Part shown: positions 8,587-18,080 of the stretch, in pieces
Layout of the letters: the number at the start of each line of letters is the position of its first letter
Numbering within the stretch: position 1 is the first letter of the stretch
NCBI RefSeq assembly: GCF_004366375.1
Contig: NZ_SOEF01000008.1
Coordinates: 1 to 64,000 of the forward strand
Length of the DNA: 64,000 nucleotides
Reading direction: 5' to 3'
Origin: Halanaerobium congolense
GTDB taxonomy: Bacteria > Bacillota > Halanaerobiia > Halanaerobiales > Halanaerobiaceae
Notes under the pieces: model-generated
Seen by the model: the letters and a program-made list of their open reading frames with translations, nothing else
Databases searched by the model: none
Told to the model about the DNA's origin: nothing
Translations under genes and position numbers: made by a program

Positions 8587-9702
8587 TTAGTTCAACTCAA
8601 ATTTTATTGGCAGATTTACTATTACTTCGATCTTTTCCCCATCTTTTTCAGCAGCTTTAAATTCCCAATCACCTACCGCCTTCAGAGCAGCCTGGTCAAA
8701 CGACTTATAACCCGAGCTTTGATTAATCTTCAAATCATGTGTTTTTCCTTCTTTATCAATTCTTAAAGAAACTATAACCCTACCCTCTATATTTCTTCGC
8801 CTTAAATTAGAAGGGTATTCTGGCTGGCTATATTTACTAACCCCTGGTTTTTTAATTGAATCTGAATTACCTTTTCTTAGATCATAAACTTTATTTTCTT
8901 GATCAGCTTTATTTTTCGCTGCAGCAGAATTATCAGAGTTACTATTTTGAATGGTCTCAACTTTTTTTACTATTTTAGCATCTTTACTATTTATTGCTTC
9001 AGCTGTGCTGCTCTGATCTGATTGAAGATCTGCAGCTTCATTTTCTTCATTAACCTTATTTGTTTCAGCTGACTCCGATTTTTTATCTGCTTCGGCTTCC
9101 AAATTAGCTATATAACTATCTAAATCAAATTCATCTTTTTCATTTTGTTCTTCCTGCTCTACAGATTCTTTTTTTTCTGAGTTATTTGCTGAGTTCTGCA
9201 TCCAGGCTGGTGGCTCAGCTGTTTTTTCTGCTTTTTCTAATTTAGTTTTTTTATCAATTTGTTCATTTACATCATTCTTTTCCTGCTGCTTATCTTCTAT
9301 ATTATTTACTTTTGATTCTTTTAGTTTGTTTTCTGTTTGTTTAACTTCTTTTTTTGGTGTTTTCTTTTCTGCTATTATCTTATTTTCAACAAAGTCTTCC
9401 TCTTCTTCAGTAATTTCATCCTTTTTTTCAGCTAAACTATTTTTATCTACTTCCGCTTCATCATTTTGAGCCTGAGCAGCTGTTTCTTTTGTTTGGGGGT
9501 TTATTTCATTATTGACATCTGGCTGGTTTTCTTCCCCAGCAAGCTGTTTAGAAGCAGATAATAATAGTTCTATTTCAACTTCTTCTTTTTTCTTAATTTT
9601 TAGATCTTCTGCCAAAAGCTTTAAAGACCCAGCTTCCAGCAGTAAGATAAGGGATAATGATAAGAGGAAGGCTGTTAGATATATTATTTTGTTATTCTTC
9701 AT
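8587..9702 (-). CDS. tonB: TonB energy transducer with long charged linker
   Basis: The N-terminal membrane anchor (about 5-25) is followed by a very long Lys/Glu/Asn/Ser-rich linker (about 40-285) and a C-terminal TonB domain (about 290-371: YPSNLRRRNIEGRV, then VGDWEFKAA). It should span the periplasm and energise the adjacent receptor. The frame opens with two earlier ATGs at 9711 and 9708, but the AAAGGA at 9711-9716 favours the ATG at 9702, 8 bases downstream, giving 371 residues. The linker is charged instead of the Pro-Glu/Pro-Lys type of E. coli TonB. It is the second gene of the operon. Confidence 0.9.
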   Translation of the reverse strand: MKNNKIIYLTAFLLSLSLILLLEAGSLKLLAEDLKIKKKEEVEIELLLSASKQLAGEENQPDVNNEINPQTKETAAQAQNDEAEVDKNSLAEKKDEITEEEEDFVENKIIAEKKTPKKEVKQTENKLKESKVNNIEDKQQEKNDVNEQIDKKTKLEKAEKTAEPPAWMQNSANNSEKKESVEQEEQNEKDEFDLDSYIANLEAEADKKSESAETNKVNEENEAADLQSDQSSTAEAINSKDAKIVKKVETIQNSNSDNSAAAKNKADQENKVYDLRKGNSDSIKKPGVSKYSQPEYPSNLRRRNIEGRVIVSLRIDKEGKTHDLKINQSSGYKSFDQAALKAVGDWEFKAAEKDGEKIEVIVNLPIKFELN

Positions 9703-9740
9703 TATCATCATCCTTTCTATAAGTTAATTTGTAGGTTTAA

Positions 9741-11543
9741 CTAGAATTTGGTGCTGAGATTAACCATAAAGTTGCGGCCTGGCATTGGATAACCGTCTAC
9801 TACTTCATAATCTTTGTTAAAAAGGTTGTTGATAGAAAATAATAAATCTATTTTCTGATTAATTATATTTATTGGAACATTAATGCTTGAATCTACAACA
9901 AAGTATGAAGGCATTTCTGTACCACTAAATCCATCAATATTATCTGAAATTAATTTACCTGAAACAAAAAATGTTTTTTCGTCTTTTTTATACTTTAAAG
10001 AAATTTTAGCATTGTGGTAAGGATTACCGGCTATTCTATCTCCATTATTATCCTGACTGTCTAAATAAGTATAGTTAAAACTGGAACTTAATTTTCTAGT
10101 GAGTTGATTATCTATATTTAGTTCTATTCCTTTAAATTCTGATTTATCATCAACATTTTTCATTGTGTTCGGAGAAACACTGTAATCATTTGTAATTAAA
10201 TTAGTTACTTCTCTATAAAAATAACTAACACTTCCCTTTCCAATTACAGAATTAAATTTTAGACCAATTTCATAATTATCACTTTCTTCAGCTTCAAGAT
10301 CTGGATTACCTTCAAAACCCGGGTAATGCCAAGCTGGATTGGCTGCATAAACTCCATATAAATCATCAAAAGTTGGGGCTCTAAAAGCTTCAGAATATGA
10401 GATAAAAGTCTTATAATTTTTATTTAAATTATAATTAATAGCAGCTTGTGGACTTAAATTAGATCCATATTCCTCATGATCATCATATCGGGCTGCAAAT
10501 ATAAGATCTAATTCAGAATTGAAATTCCAATTATCTTTTACAAATAATGCTTTATTAGTATTTTCTTTATTCCCGTTTTCTATATCTGTACTTTTTACTT
10601 CATCCCTTTTAATTTCAACACCATAATTAAATGTATGGTTATCTAAATAATTAATATTATTTAAAATAAAACCACTCTGATCTTTTTCATGTAATGAATT
10701 ACTGGAAGGGTATTCTCTCTGCCTATCATTCTTATATATTCTAAAATTTGTTTCAATCGCTTCTGTCTGTCTTTTCCAGGATAAAGATAAATTTTGCTCT
10801 TCATCATTTTGATCTAAATTATTAATTACTTTATCAGAAATATTATTATTAAAAGTAAAGGTTATATCTGAATATTTACTTATATTATTATTTATTTTCA
10901 GAAAAACATTTTCCTGATCAAAATTACTTTCTTCTAAATAAGTATCAGAACTTTTATCTAAATAAGATAAATAAATACCAAAATCATCAATTTTTTCATT
11001 ATGAGAAAGTTGGTAAGTATTAGTGTTTTCAGAACCTAAACCTAAATCTAATTTAGTGACAGAAATATCTTCAATATTTTTTGTAATTATATTTACTACT
11101 CCCCCCATAGCATTAGCTCCATATATAACTGAAGCAGGTCCTTTAATTATTTCAATTTTTTCAATATTAGCTGCACTAATAATTGATAAATCCAAACCAC
11201 CATTATGGTTATCATTATAAGGAACACCATCAAATAGGACCAAAACTTGATCAGAACTTGCTCCTCTAATTTTAACACTTTTTGTTCCAACCTGACTGCC
11301 ATTATCTTTAATATAAACTCCTGTATATGTATCCAGAAGTTCTGCTACATTCTGGGCATTACTTCCTTCAATCTCCTCCTGATCAATAACTTCAATACTA
11401 ACCGGAGTATCCATAATACTTTCCTCATAACGGCTTGCTGTCACAACAACTTCTTCTAAATCCACAACTTCTTCCTGTGCACTTACCGGCACTGCTAAAA
11501 TTAAAAGTGCTGTAAGCATGACTAAAACTTTTTGCTTTAACAT
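9741..11543 (-). CDS. TonB-dependent outer-membrane receptor, BtuB-like (probable corrinoid uptake)
   Basis: This 600-residue outer-membrane beta-barrel receptor has a signal peptide (1-22, cleaved after VSA), a TonB box (DLEEVVVTA near 28), a plug domain (about 38-150, PVSIEVIDQEEIEG, then GPASVIYGANAMGGVVNI) and a 22-strand-type barrel ending in the terminal Phe expected for barrel assembly. Substrate is inferred from the cobalamin riboswitch directly upstream. Length matches BtuB (about 600). GGAGG precedes the ATG. Its presence requires an outer membrane, as in diderm Firmicutes. Confidence 0.92.
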   Translation of the reverse strand: MLKQKVLVMLTALLILAVPVSAQEEVVDLEEVVVTASRYEESIMDTPVSIEVIDQEEIEGSNAQNVAELLDTYTGVYIKDNGSQVGTKSVKIRGASSDQVLVLFDGVPYNDNHNGGLDLSIISAANIEKIEIIKGPASVIYGANAMGGVVNIITKNIEDISVTKLDLGLGSENTNTYQLSHNEKIDDFGIYLSYLDKSSDTYLEESNFDQENVFLKINNNISKYSDITFTFNNNISDKVINNLDQNDEEQNLSLSWKRQTEAIETNFRIYKNDRQREYPSSNSLHEKDQSGFILNNINYLDNHTFNYGVEIKRDEVKSTDIENGNKENTNKALFVKDNWNFNSELDLIFAARYDDHEEYGSNLSPQAAINYNLNKNYKTFISYSEAFRAPTFDDLYGVYAANPAWHYPGFEGNPDLEAEESDNYEIGLKFNSVIGKGSVSYFYREVTNLITNDYSVSPNTMKNVDDKSEFKGIELNIDNQLTRKLSSSFNYTYLDSQDNNGDRIAGNPYHNAKISLKYKKDEKTFFVSGKLISDNIDGFSGTEMPSYFVVDSSINVPINIINQKIDLLFSINNLFNKDYEVVDGYPMPGRNFMVNLSTKF

Positions 11544-11605
11544 TAATAATTCCTCCCTGTTTTTGTCTGCTCACAGCCACCCTAGACAAAATAGGCTATA
11601 CAATA

Positions 11606-11637
11606 GAAAAAGACACCCAGGTAAATTGAGGGTGTCT
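11606..11637 (-). terminator. Riboswitch expression-platform terminator
   Basis: On the minus strand AGACACCC (11630-11637) pairs perfectly with GGGTGTCT (11611-11618) around an 11-base loop and is followed by a U-run (11606-11610). It lies between the cobalamin aptamer and the receptor start, as expected for ligand-dependent premature termination. Confidence 0.88.
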
Positions 11638-11684
11638 ATAAATATTTAAATAGCCCACAACCAGTCCTGTCTCGAAGATGGCTG

Positions 11685-11845
11685 TTATCCTCTTAGGCAG
11701 GTCTCCTGACTTTACAGCTTTACTGATTAACCTTCCCCATTATAATCTAAATGAGTGATTTTAATCAGCCTACTGATTTACAGTGGCGGACCCGTTCAGG
11801 AATTTCACCTGATTCCCTATTATCTTCCATTTAAAGAAGCACCTA
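11685..11845 (-). promoter_or_regulatory. Cobalamin (B12) riboswitch aptamer
   Basis: The minus strand has, in order, GGTGCTTC at the 5' edge, GGGAATCAGGTGAAATTCC, ACGGGTCCGCCACTGTAA, and the 3' B12-box AGTCAGGAGACCTGCC (about 11696-11711). These are the conserved blocks of the cobalamin riboswitch. An intrinsic terminator follows at 11606-11637, so adenosylcobalamin or a related corrinoid should switch off the receptor-tonB-exbB-exbD operon. The rest of 11544-12040 holds only the leader, a Shine-Dalgarno and AT-rich sequence before yraN. Confidence 0.95.
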
Positions 11846-12040
11846 AAAAGAGAACATTATTTTCTTTTCTATTACTTTTATTCTAGTAATTTTTAAAAAA
11901 TCCTTTAAATTAGTATTAATTATTTTAAAAATTTTTGAATTTAGCTTAAAATAAAACTTTGTGAAAAAATTATAAAAAAATAAAGGAGTTTCTAATTATT
12001 TACATAATTATATATTATATCTAATAAAGGAGGTTTTTTT

Positions 12041-12406
12041 ATGGCGTTACATAATAAAATTGGTGTTTTAGGTGAAGAAATTGCAGTTAGGTATTTAAAA
12101 AAGGAAGGTTATTATATTGTTGAGCGAAACTATAGGAATAAATTTGGAGAAATTGACATCATCGCTGCTAAAGAAAGCTATACAATTTTTGTTGAAGTGA
12201 AAAGCAGAAGTTCAGAAAATTATATTGAACTGGCACAATCACTCTATCATAAACAGCTGCACAATATCCGGCAAGCTGCAATTTTTTATTTTTCTGAAAA
12301 AAATATTCATTTAAGTTCAATTCGCTTTGATTTAATTGCACTAAAGATTGATCCAGATGCTAAAAAAATTGATAAACTCAAACATTTTACCAATATTATC
12401 AATTAA
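12041..12406 (+). CDS. yraN: YraN/UPF0102 family endonuclease-like protein
   Basis: This 121-residue UPF0102 protein has a PD-(D/E)XK nuclease-like core, with GEIDIIA (about 37-43) followed by FVEVKSRS (about 51-58), the acidic and ExK residues of the RecB-type fold. Start and length are typical, with a strong AAAGGAGG site before the ATG. The family is widely conserved but its role is not settled. It lies 40 bases upstream of comM in a two-gene plus-strand operon, a common pairing in Firmicutes. Confidence 0.92.
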   Translation: MALHNKIGVLGEEIAVRYLKKEGYYIVERNYRNKFGEIDIIAAKESYTIFVEVKSRSSENYIELAQSLYHKQLHNIRQAAIFYFSEKNIHLSSIRFDLIALKIDPDAKKIDKLKHFTNIIN

Positions 12407-12446
12407 TTATTTTATTTAAAGGTCAGACTTAAGGAAGGAGAAAATT

Positions 12447-13973
12447 ATGTATTCATATCTCTATTCAGCGGTTATTCATGGAGTTAAAGCAGAAATTGTC
12501 AGAGTTGAAGTAGATATTTCTAGAGGCTTACCCGGTTTCAATATAGTTGGCTTAGCCGGTAAAACTGTACGAGAATCTGCAAAAAGGGTTCGTTCAGCTA
12601 TTATAAATTCCGGTTTTGAATGGCCGGTTAAAAAAATAACTGTAAACCTGGCTCCGGGAAATATTAATAAATATGGTTCTCATTTTGATTTAGCGATAGC
12701 TGCAGTTTTATTGGAATGTTCGGGCCAAATTAAAATTAAGAATAAAAACAAAAAGTTTTTTGCTGGTGAATTAAATTTAAATGGAAATATAAATCATGTC
12801 AAAGGTGTCTTATCTATGCTGTTAGCAGCTCAAGAAAATAATTTTAAGGAAGCTGTGCTTCCAGCTCAAAATAAGAAAGAATCATTTTTAGTCAAAAATT
12901 TAAGCTCTTATCTAATCAAACATCTGCGGGATGTTGATAATTTAGAAGATAATCAAGAAAATATATTAATCACTCCCAAAACAGAAATTAAACCAGCTGT
13001 AGATTATACTGATCTTTCTGATATACGAGGTCAAAAAAATGCTAAAAAAGCTATTATCACTGCTGCAGCTGGAGGTCATAATTTACTTTTAATTGGACCA
13101 CCAGGCTGTGGTAAAACAGTTTTAGCAGAATCAATTGTACAATTATTAGCCCCTTTAGATAAAAAGGAATTATTAGAAACTGCTTCAATTTACAGCATCA
13201 ACAATAATTTAGAAGAATTAAATTTGGTCAAAAAAAGGCGTCCATTTGTTGCACCACATCATTCTATTACAGCCGCTGCTTTAATTGGAGGTGGTCATAT
13301 ACCTGTTCCAGGGGAGATATCTTTAGCCCATAATGGTGTCCTGTTTTTAGATGAACTACCCGAGTTTAAAAGCAGTGTACTGGCAAATTTAAGAGAACCC
13401 TTAGAAAAAAAGAGAATTAAGATTGTAAGACAACAGGGCAGTTATTACTTTCCAGCTGATTTTCAATTTATTGCAGCTATGAATCCCTGTCCCTGCGGTT
13501 TTTCTGGTGTCAAAGATAGAAGCTGTAAATGCTCAGAAAGAGATATTGTTAGATATCAACAAAAATTATCAGGACCCTTAAAAGATCGAATTGATTTACA
13601 GATTGAAGTTTTACCTTTAGAAAAAGATGAAATATTAACTACTCCTCCTACAGCTAAAGATCAAAATTATACTGATAAAATAGAAATAGCCCGCAAAATG
13701 CAGGCTGAAAGATATCTAAATTCTAATTTGAAAAATAACTCTGAACTGCTTTTAAAAGACATCGAAAAATACTGCCAGCTTGATCAAAAAAGTCAAAAGA
13801 TATTAAATCAGGCCTATCAAAGACTTAAGTTGAGTGTCAGAGGTTATATTAGATTAATGAGGGTTGCAAGAACAATAGCTGATTTAAATAATAATGATCT
13901 GATTAAAGAATCGGATTTAATTGAAGCTGTCGATTTTCGCTGGTATGCAGAAAAATCAGAAATGCTTCTTTAA
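12447..13973 (+). CDS. comM: YifB/ComM family Mg-chelatase-like AAA ATPase
   Basis: This 508-residue protein has an N-terminal Lon-substrate-like domain (about 20-165), a Mg-chelatase-type AAA+ domain (about 190-400; Walker A GPPGCGKT near 214, Walker B GVLFLDELPEF) and a C-terminal helical domain. A Cys cluster (NPCPCGF with CKC) follows the Walker region as in the family. In Vibrio, ComM is a hexameric helicase that promotes branch migration of incoming DNA. With dprA nearby this supports a transformation role, but the family is also common in non-competent bacteria. Its 3' end overlaps the convergent queT-like gene by 18 bases. Confidence 0.93.
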   Translation: MYSYLYSAVIHGVKAEIVRVEVDISRGLPGFNIVGLAGKTVRESAKRVRSAIINSGFEWPVKKITVNLAPGNINKYGSHFDLAIAAVLLECSGQIKIKNKNKKFFAGELNLNGNINHVKGVLSMLLAAQENNFKEAVLPAQNKKESFLVKNLSSYLIKHLRDVDNLEDNQENILITPKTEIKPAVDYTDLSDIRGQKNAKKAIITAAAGGHNLLLIGPPGCGKTVLAESIVQLLAPLDKKELLETASIYSINNNLEELNLVKKRRPFVAPHHSITAAALIGGGHIPVPGEISLAHNGVLFLDELPEFKSSVLANLREPLEKKRIKIVRQQGSYYFPADFQFIAAMNPCPCGFSGVKDRSCKCSERDIVRYQQKLSGPLKDRIDLQIEVLPLEKDEILTTPPTAKDQNYTDKIEIARKMQAERYLNSNLKNNSELLLKDIEKYCQLDQKSQKILNQAYQRLKLSVRGYIRLMRVARTIADLNNNDLIKESDLIEAVDFRWYAEKSEMLL

Positions 13974-14402
13974 ATATTTAATTAGTGGAACTCCTAAAAT
14001 TAAAACTACTGCTGCTTCACTTAAGCCAATTTGAATTACATTTAACCAGTAAGGAAGATCAAATAAAAGATGCAGATAAATACTAATTAAAAATGCATTA
14101 AATAAAATTGGGCTTAAATAAGCAAAAAAATTGTCTTTGTTTTTATAAGTAACATAGGCAGCTAAAAGAGTAACTAAACTACCTCCAACTATATCAACCA
14201 TACCAAGACCACCAATAACATTAGCCAGCATTACACCTAAAAATAAAGCCGGTACAGCTTCTGGAAAAATTATTGGTAAAACCGTTAAAGCTTCTGCTGC
14301 TCTAAACTGGATTGGCCCAAAACTAATAGGAGCCAAAAAATAAGTGATTACAACATATAAGGCTGTAATTGCTGCACCTCTGGCAATTTTTTGTGTATCC
14401 AT
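13956..14402 (-). CDS. queT: QueT-family transporter (ECF S component-like)
   Basis: This 148-residue membrane protein has four or five hydrophobic segments and the QueT-family signature LAPISFGPIQFRAAEALTVL (about 23-42), then a glycine-rich GVMLANVIGGLG. QueT proteins are thought to be substrate-binding subunits of energy-coupling-factor transporters for queuosine precursors. I looked for a preQ1 riboswitch in the 117 bases upstream and could not recognise one. A GGAGA site precedes the ATG. It converges on and overlaps comM by 18 bases. Confidence 0.85.
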   Translation of the reverse strand: MDTQKIARGAAITALYVVITYFLAPISFGPIQFRAAEALTVLPIIFPEAVPALFLGVMLANVIGGLGMVDIVGGSLVTLLAAYVTYKNKDNFFAYLSPILFNAFLISIYLHLLFDLPYWLNVIQIGLSEAAVVLILGVPLIKYLKKHF

Positions 14403-14519
14403 TTTCTTATCTCCTTTCCAAGAGCTTATTTAGATTTTAAATGAATTATTAACATTCAGCATATTTTATATATTATTGAGCTAGCCCCTCTAATCTTGGA
14501 CAAGCTTTAATATGATTTA

Positions 14520-15386
14520 TTAATCTTTTAATTTTCTTTTTGGTACTCTGCCAAAGGATTTACGATGAACTGGTGATGATCCATGTTTTTCTAAAGCTGC
14601 AATATGCTCAGCTGTTCCATAGCCTTTATTTGACTTAAAATTATATTGAGGATATTTTTTTGCATATTTAAAAATAATATTATCCCTGCTTACCTTAGCA
14701 ATAATTGAAGCTGCAGCAATTGCATTAATATCTGCATCACCATCAATTATTGCTTTCTGTTCCATAGTTAAATTAGGAATTAAGGCATTTCCATCAACTA
14801 ATAAAATATCAGGATGCTTATCTAAATTTGGCAGTAGATTTTTCACTGCTCTCTTCATAGCCACAAAAGTGGCTTCTCTAATATTATATTTATCAATTTC
14901 GCTGCTGCTTGCCTTACCAACTCCAACCAGAGCCTTAGAATAAATTTCCTCATATAATTCCTCTCTCTTTTGACAGGAAAGTTTTTTAGAATCATCGAGT
15001 CCATATATTTTTCGTTCTGGATCTAAAATTACTGCTGCAGCAACTACCGGACCAGCAAGTGGACCTCTGCCTGCTTCATCTATACCAACGATCAGCTGAT
15101 ATCCCTGAGCAGAAAGTTCAGCCTCAATTTCATTCATCTGCTTCCATTTAGTAATGACTGCTTCTTTTTTTGCAATCTTTCGCTCCAATTGAGCTGCAAT
15201 CTTTTGCACCCCTTTACGAGAATCTGCTTCTAAAATTTCTATTATTTCTGGAAGTTTTTGGTCAACTTCTAAATCAGAAGTCAATTTTTTAACCTCTTTA
15301 ATTGTAAGTTCACTTATCTTAGTGAAGTCTTTTAGATCATTCTGCTCTTTAGATTTCTTTGTTTTAAAATTTTGATCATTCCTCAT
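14520..15386 (-). CDS. rnhB: Ribonuclease HII
   Basis: This 288-residue RNase HII removes ribonucleotides and RNA primers from RNA:DNA hybrids. It has an N-terminal extension of about 100 residues (like the 255-residue B. subtilis enzyme, slightly longer) and a catalytic core with GIDEAGRGPLAGP (metal ligands Asp and Glu), DDSKKLS, LLVDGNAL and AAASIIAKVSRD. The ATG at 15386 lies inside the end of rbgA (11-base overlap), the usual rbgA-rnhB coupling. It ends the ribosome-biogenesis block. Confidence 0.95.
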   Translation of the reverse strand: MRNDQNFKTKKSKEQNDLKDFTKISELTIKEVKKLTSDLEVDQKLPEIIEILEADSRKGVQKIAAQLERKIAKKEAVITKWKQMNEIEAELSAQGYQLIVGIDEAGRGPLAGPVVAAAVILDPERKIYGLDDSKKLSCQKREELYEEIYSKALVGVGKASSSEIDKYNIREATFVAMKRAVKNLLPNLDKHPDILLVDGNALIPNLTMEQKAIIDGDADINAIAAASIIAKVSRDNIIFKYAKKYPQYNFKSNKGYGTAEHIAALEKHGSSPVHRKSFGRVPKRKLKD

Positions 15387-16260
15387 TATCAGTTTCCACC
15401 TTCAGTTCAGCTGCTTCTGCTGGTTTTTCTAGAGTGATTCTACCCAATTTACCGTCTCTAAAATCATTAATGACTATTCCGGCAGCACGATTGCGATCAA
15501 CTTTACCTCCAGTCATTAAGCAGCCTCTTTTACGAGCTATATCAGCCAGTATATCGTAAGCCTGTGTTTCTAAATAATCAAGTCCGTAAGCATCTAATAG
15601 AAGATCTTCATTGATCTCAATTATAAAATCAATTAATTTATAAGCAGCAAGTTCTGCGTCAAAAATGTCATTATCAACAGCCCCAGTTAAGGCTAATTTA
15701 TATGCCTTATCCTCATCAGAAAATTTAGGCCACAAAATACCAGGTGTATCAAGCAATCTAATTTTTTTGCTGACATTAACCCATTGTCTACCTTTAGTAA
15801 CACCAGGTTTGTTACCAATTGTAGTGATTTTTGAACCAGCTAATAAATTTATCAGTGCAGATTTTCCCACATTGGGAATACCAATAATCATTGCCCTCAG
15901 GCGGCGAGGGTTTCTACCCTTTTGCGCCAGTTTAGAAGCAATTTGATCATAAGTATTATTTAAAATACTCTTTAGCTCACTAACTCCGTCACCTGTTAAT
16001 GAATTAAGTAAAACTGCATCTTTATCTGTTTGATTTTGAAAAAAATCAATCCACTTCTGATTAAATTCAGCATCAGCCAGATCTTTTTTATTTAAAACAG
16101 TAACTTTTGACTGCTCATTAATTAATTTTCTTAAATCAGGATTCTGACTGCTGATTGGAATTCTAGCATCAGCAACTTCGATTACTATATCTACTAATTT
16201 TAAATCTTCTTTTAGTATTCTCTTTGCTTTGGCCATATGGCCGGGATACCACTGTATCAT
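15376..16260 (-). CDS. rbgA: Ribosome biogenesis GTPase RbgA (YlqF)
   Basis: This 294-residue circularly permuted GTPase is required for late 50S subunit maturation. The G motifs appear in permuted order: NKKD (G4, about 57-60) first, then GIPNVGKSALINLL (G1, about 127-140) and DTPGILWP (G3). A C-terminal helical RNA-binding domain follows. Length and motif order match B. subtilis RbgA. The neighbours rplS and rnhB are also the usual ones. A GGAG site precedes the ATG. Confidence 0.96.
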   Translation of the reverse strand: MIQWYPGHMAKAKRILKEDLKLVDIVIEVADARIPISSQNPDLRKLINEQSKVTVLNKKDLADAEFNQKWIDFFQNQTDKDAVLLNSLTGDGVSELKSILNNTYDQIASKLAQKGRNPRRLRAMIIGIPNVGKSALINLLAGSKITTIGNKPGVTKGRQWVNVSKKIRLLDTPGILWPKFSDEDKAYKLALTGAVDNDIFDAELAAYKLIDFIIEINEDLLLDAYGLDYLETQAYDILADIARKRGCLMTGGKVDRNRAAGIVINDFRDGKLGRITLEKPAEAAELKVETDNEE

Positions 16261-16315
16261 AATTAAAACTCCTTAAAAATAATAAAATTTATTAAAAATT
16301 TAGCTTTAGATATTG

Positions 16316-16342
16316 AAAAAAGGTGGAGAAGTTCCCCACCTT
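16316..16342 (-). terminator. Intrinsic terminator after rplS
   Basis: On the minus strand AAGGTGG (16336-16342) pairs with CCACCTT (16320-16326), followed by a U-run (16316-16320). It lies between rplS and rbgA, so rbgA-rnhB is read by leakage or from another promoter. Confidence 0.75.
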
Positions 16343-16354
16343 AGTCTCAAATAA

Positions 16355-16708
16355 TTACTTTCTTTCTTCTCTTTTTTCCTTAATTCTAGAAGCTTTACCT
16401 CTTCTGTCACGCAGGTAATAAAGGCGAGATCTTCTAACATCACCACGACGAACCACAGTAATTGTATCTAATTTAGAAGTATGGAGGGGAAAAGTTCTTT
16501 CCACACCTACACCGTGAGCGATCTTACGAATAGTAAAAGTCTCATTCAGACCACCACCATTTCTACGGATAACTACACCTCTAAATGGCTGTAATCTTTC
16601 TTTTCCACCCTCAGAAATTAAAACTTTAAGATCTAATGTATCTCCAACAGCAAATTCTGGGATATCATCACGAATTTGTTCTTTTTCTATTTCATTGATA
16701 ATATTCAT
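16355..16708 (-). CDS. rplS: 50S ribosomal protein L19
   Basis: This 117-residue L19 sits at the 30S-50S interface. It shows the family sequence pattern [41 protein letters not shown] and a basic [19 protein letters not shown] tail region. Length is typical. GGAGG precedes the ATG. It is the downstream partner of trmD and the methyltransferase gene in the ffh-rplS block. Confidence 0.98.
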   Translation of the reverse strand: MNIINEIEKEQIRDDIPEFAVGDTLDLKVLISEGGKERLQPFRGVVIRRNGGGLNETFTIRKIAHGVGVERTFPLHTSKLDTITVVRRGDVRRSRLYYLRDRRGKASRIKEKREERK

Positions 16709-16739
16709 CTATAAACCTCCTCTCAAAAAATATTTAAAT

Positions 16740-17324
16740 TTATGCTTCCCACCAGGGATCAGATAACAAGCGGTCCATAATTATCGAAGCAGCACTTCTA
16801 ACTGAAAGATGATTAAAATCGCCTCTACCCCAGATTGGATAAAGCACATAATCACAGTCAGCAACCATCTCTTTAGTTAATCCATAACCGGTTCCATAAA
16901 TAATTAAAAATGGACGATCAATCTGCTGCAGTTCCTTTCGCATATCTTTATAAGAAATGTTATTAGGATATTCTCTAGCATCAGTAGCAATCAGCAGCGG
17001 CTCTTTTCCGGTTTCTTCTCTGATATTCTCTTTTGCTTCCTCTAATTCAGAAGCAATTTCGAGAACAGAAAAAGCCTGATGACGATTATATACATAATCC
17101 GCACCTCGACCACCGGTCCAGTAATCTCTAACTCTTTCCACTAATTCCTGCTGTGACTTTAAATTATTTATTATATAGTATTTTTTTATATCATATGTTT
17201 TTGCAGCTCTTGAAATATCGTGTAAATCATAATTTGTTACAGTTGTTGTTATGATTTCGTCCAATTTGTTATAAATAGGATTATGGACTAATCCAAGATA
17301 GACATCTGCCTCAATATTACTCAT
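16740..17324 (-). CDS. SpoU/TrmD-fold RNA methyltransferase (TM1570-like, DUF2168)
   Basis: This SAM-dependent methyltransferase of the SPOUT superfamily resembles the T. maritima TM1570 type: an N-terminal [13 protein letters not shown], a middle [17 protein letters not shown], and the knot region [14 protein letters not shown] then [16 protein letters not shown]. Its RNA target is not known. The frame opens at GTG 17333, but the ATG at 17324, with AAGGGTG 6 bases upstream, is preferred (194 residues) and overlaps the trmD stop by 8 bases. It lies between trmD and rplS, as in several Thermotogae and Clostridia. Confidence 0.85.
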   Translation of the reverse strand: MSNIEADVYLGLVHNPIYNKLDEIITTTVTNYDLHDISRAAKTYDIKKYYIINNLKSQQELVERVRDYWTGGRGADYVYNRHQAFSVLEIASELEEAKENIREETGKEPLLIATDAREYPNNISYKDMRKELQQIDRPFLIIYGTGYGLTKEMVADCDYVLYPIWGRGDFNHLSVRSAASIIMDRLLSDPWWEA

Positions 17325-18069
17325 TAACTTCACCCTTTAGTTCCAGCTTTATTTCTTTAAGTAATTCAATTTCTTGATCACTAAATTTTTTATCTTCCAG
17401 CAGGTCTTTTCTTCTTAAAAAAGTTCTCTTAAGAGACTCTTTTTTGCGCCAGCGCTCGATTAACTGATGGTTACCGCTGAGTAAAACATCAGGAACCTTA
17501 AGACCATTAAATTCTCGTGGTCTGGTGTAATGGGGATGTTCTAAAAGTCCATTATAAAATGAATCATTTTTAGAAGAATCTTCATCACCTAAAACTCCAG
17601 TTAAAAGACGAGAAATAGAGTCTACAAGAACCATTGCCGGCAGTTCTCCACCAGTAAGTACGTAATCACCGATAGAAATTTCTTGATCAACAATAGTTTC
17701 TCTAACCCGCTCATCTACACCTTCATAACGACCACAAATTATTGTTAAACCTTTCTCTTTACTCAGATCTTTAACTAAATCTTGACTCAATTCCTTACCC
17801 TGTGGACTCATTAAAATTGTTTTTGACTTATGCTCTCTTTTATTTTGAGTATCCTGCCAGGCTTTAAAGATCGGTTCTGCCTTCATCACCATACCAGCTC
17901 CCCCACCATAAGGTGGTTCATCTGTTGTATGATGTTTATCTTCAGCAAAATCACGGATATTAACTGTTTTAATATCTATCAAATCTTTTTCTCTGGCTCT
18001 TTTTAAAATACTCTCACTAAAAGGTCCCGCAAACATTTTAGGGAAAAGAGTTAAAATATCAAAAAACAT
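17317..18069 (-). CDS. trmD: tRNA (guanine37-N1)-methyltransferase TrmD
   Basis: This 250-residue knotted methyltransferase makes m1G37, preventing frameshifting. Motifs: [11 protein letters not shown] at the start, [35 protein letters not shown] and [15 protein letters not shown] in the SAM-binding knot, then [10 protein letters not shown]. Length is typical. It begins 11 bases after rimM, its usual neighbour. Confidence 0.98.
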   Translation of the reverse strand: MFFDILTLFPKMFAGPFSESILKRAREKDLIDIKTVNIRDFAEDKHHTTDEPPYGGGAGMVMKAEPIFKAWQDTQNKREHKSKTILMSPQGKELSQDLVKDLSKEKGLTIICGRYEGVDERVRETIVDQEISIGDYVLTGGELPAMVLVDSISRLLTGVLGDEDSSKNDSFYNGLLEHPHYTRPREFNGLKVPDVLLSGNHQLIERWRKKESLKRTFLRRKDLLEDKKFSDQEIELLKEIKLELKGEVNE

Positions 18070-18080
18070 AAATTCAGCTC

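Noticed and set aside
14403-14519. preQ1 riboswitch upstream of the QueT-like gene
   Set aside because: I could not find the class I loop/A-rich tail motif or a convincing class II pattern; only a 3-bp stem was visible.
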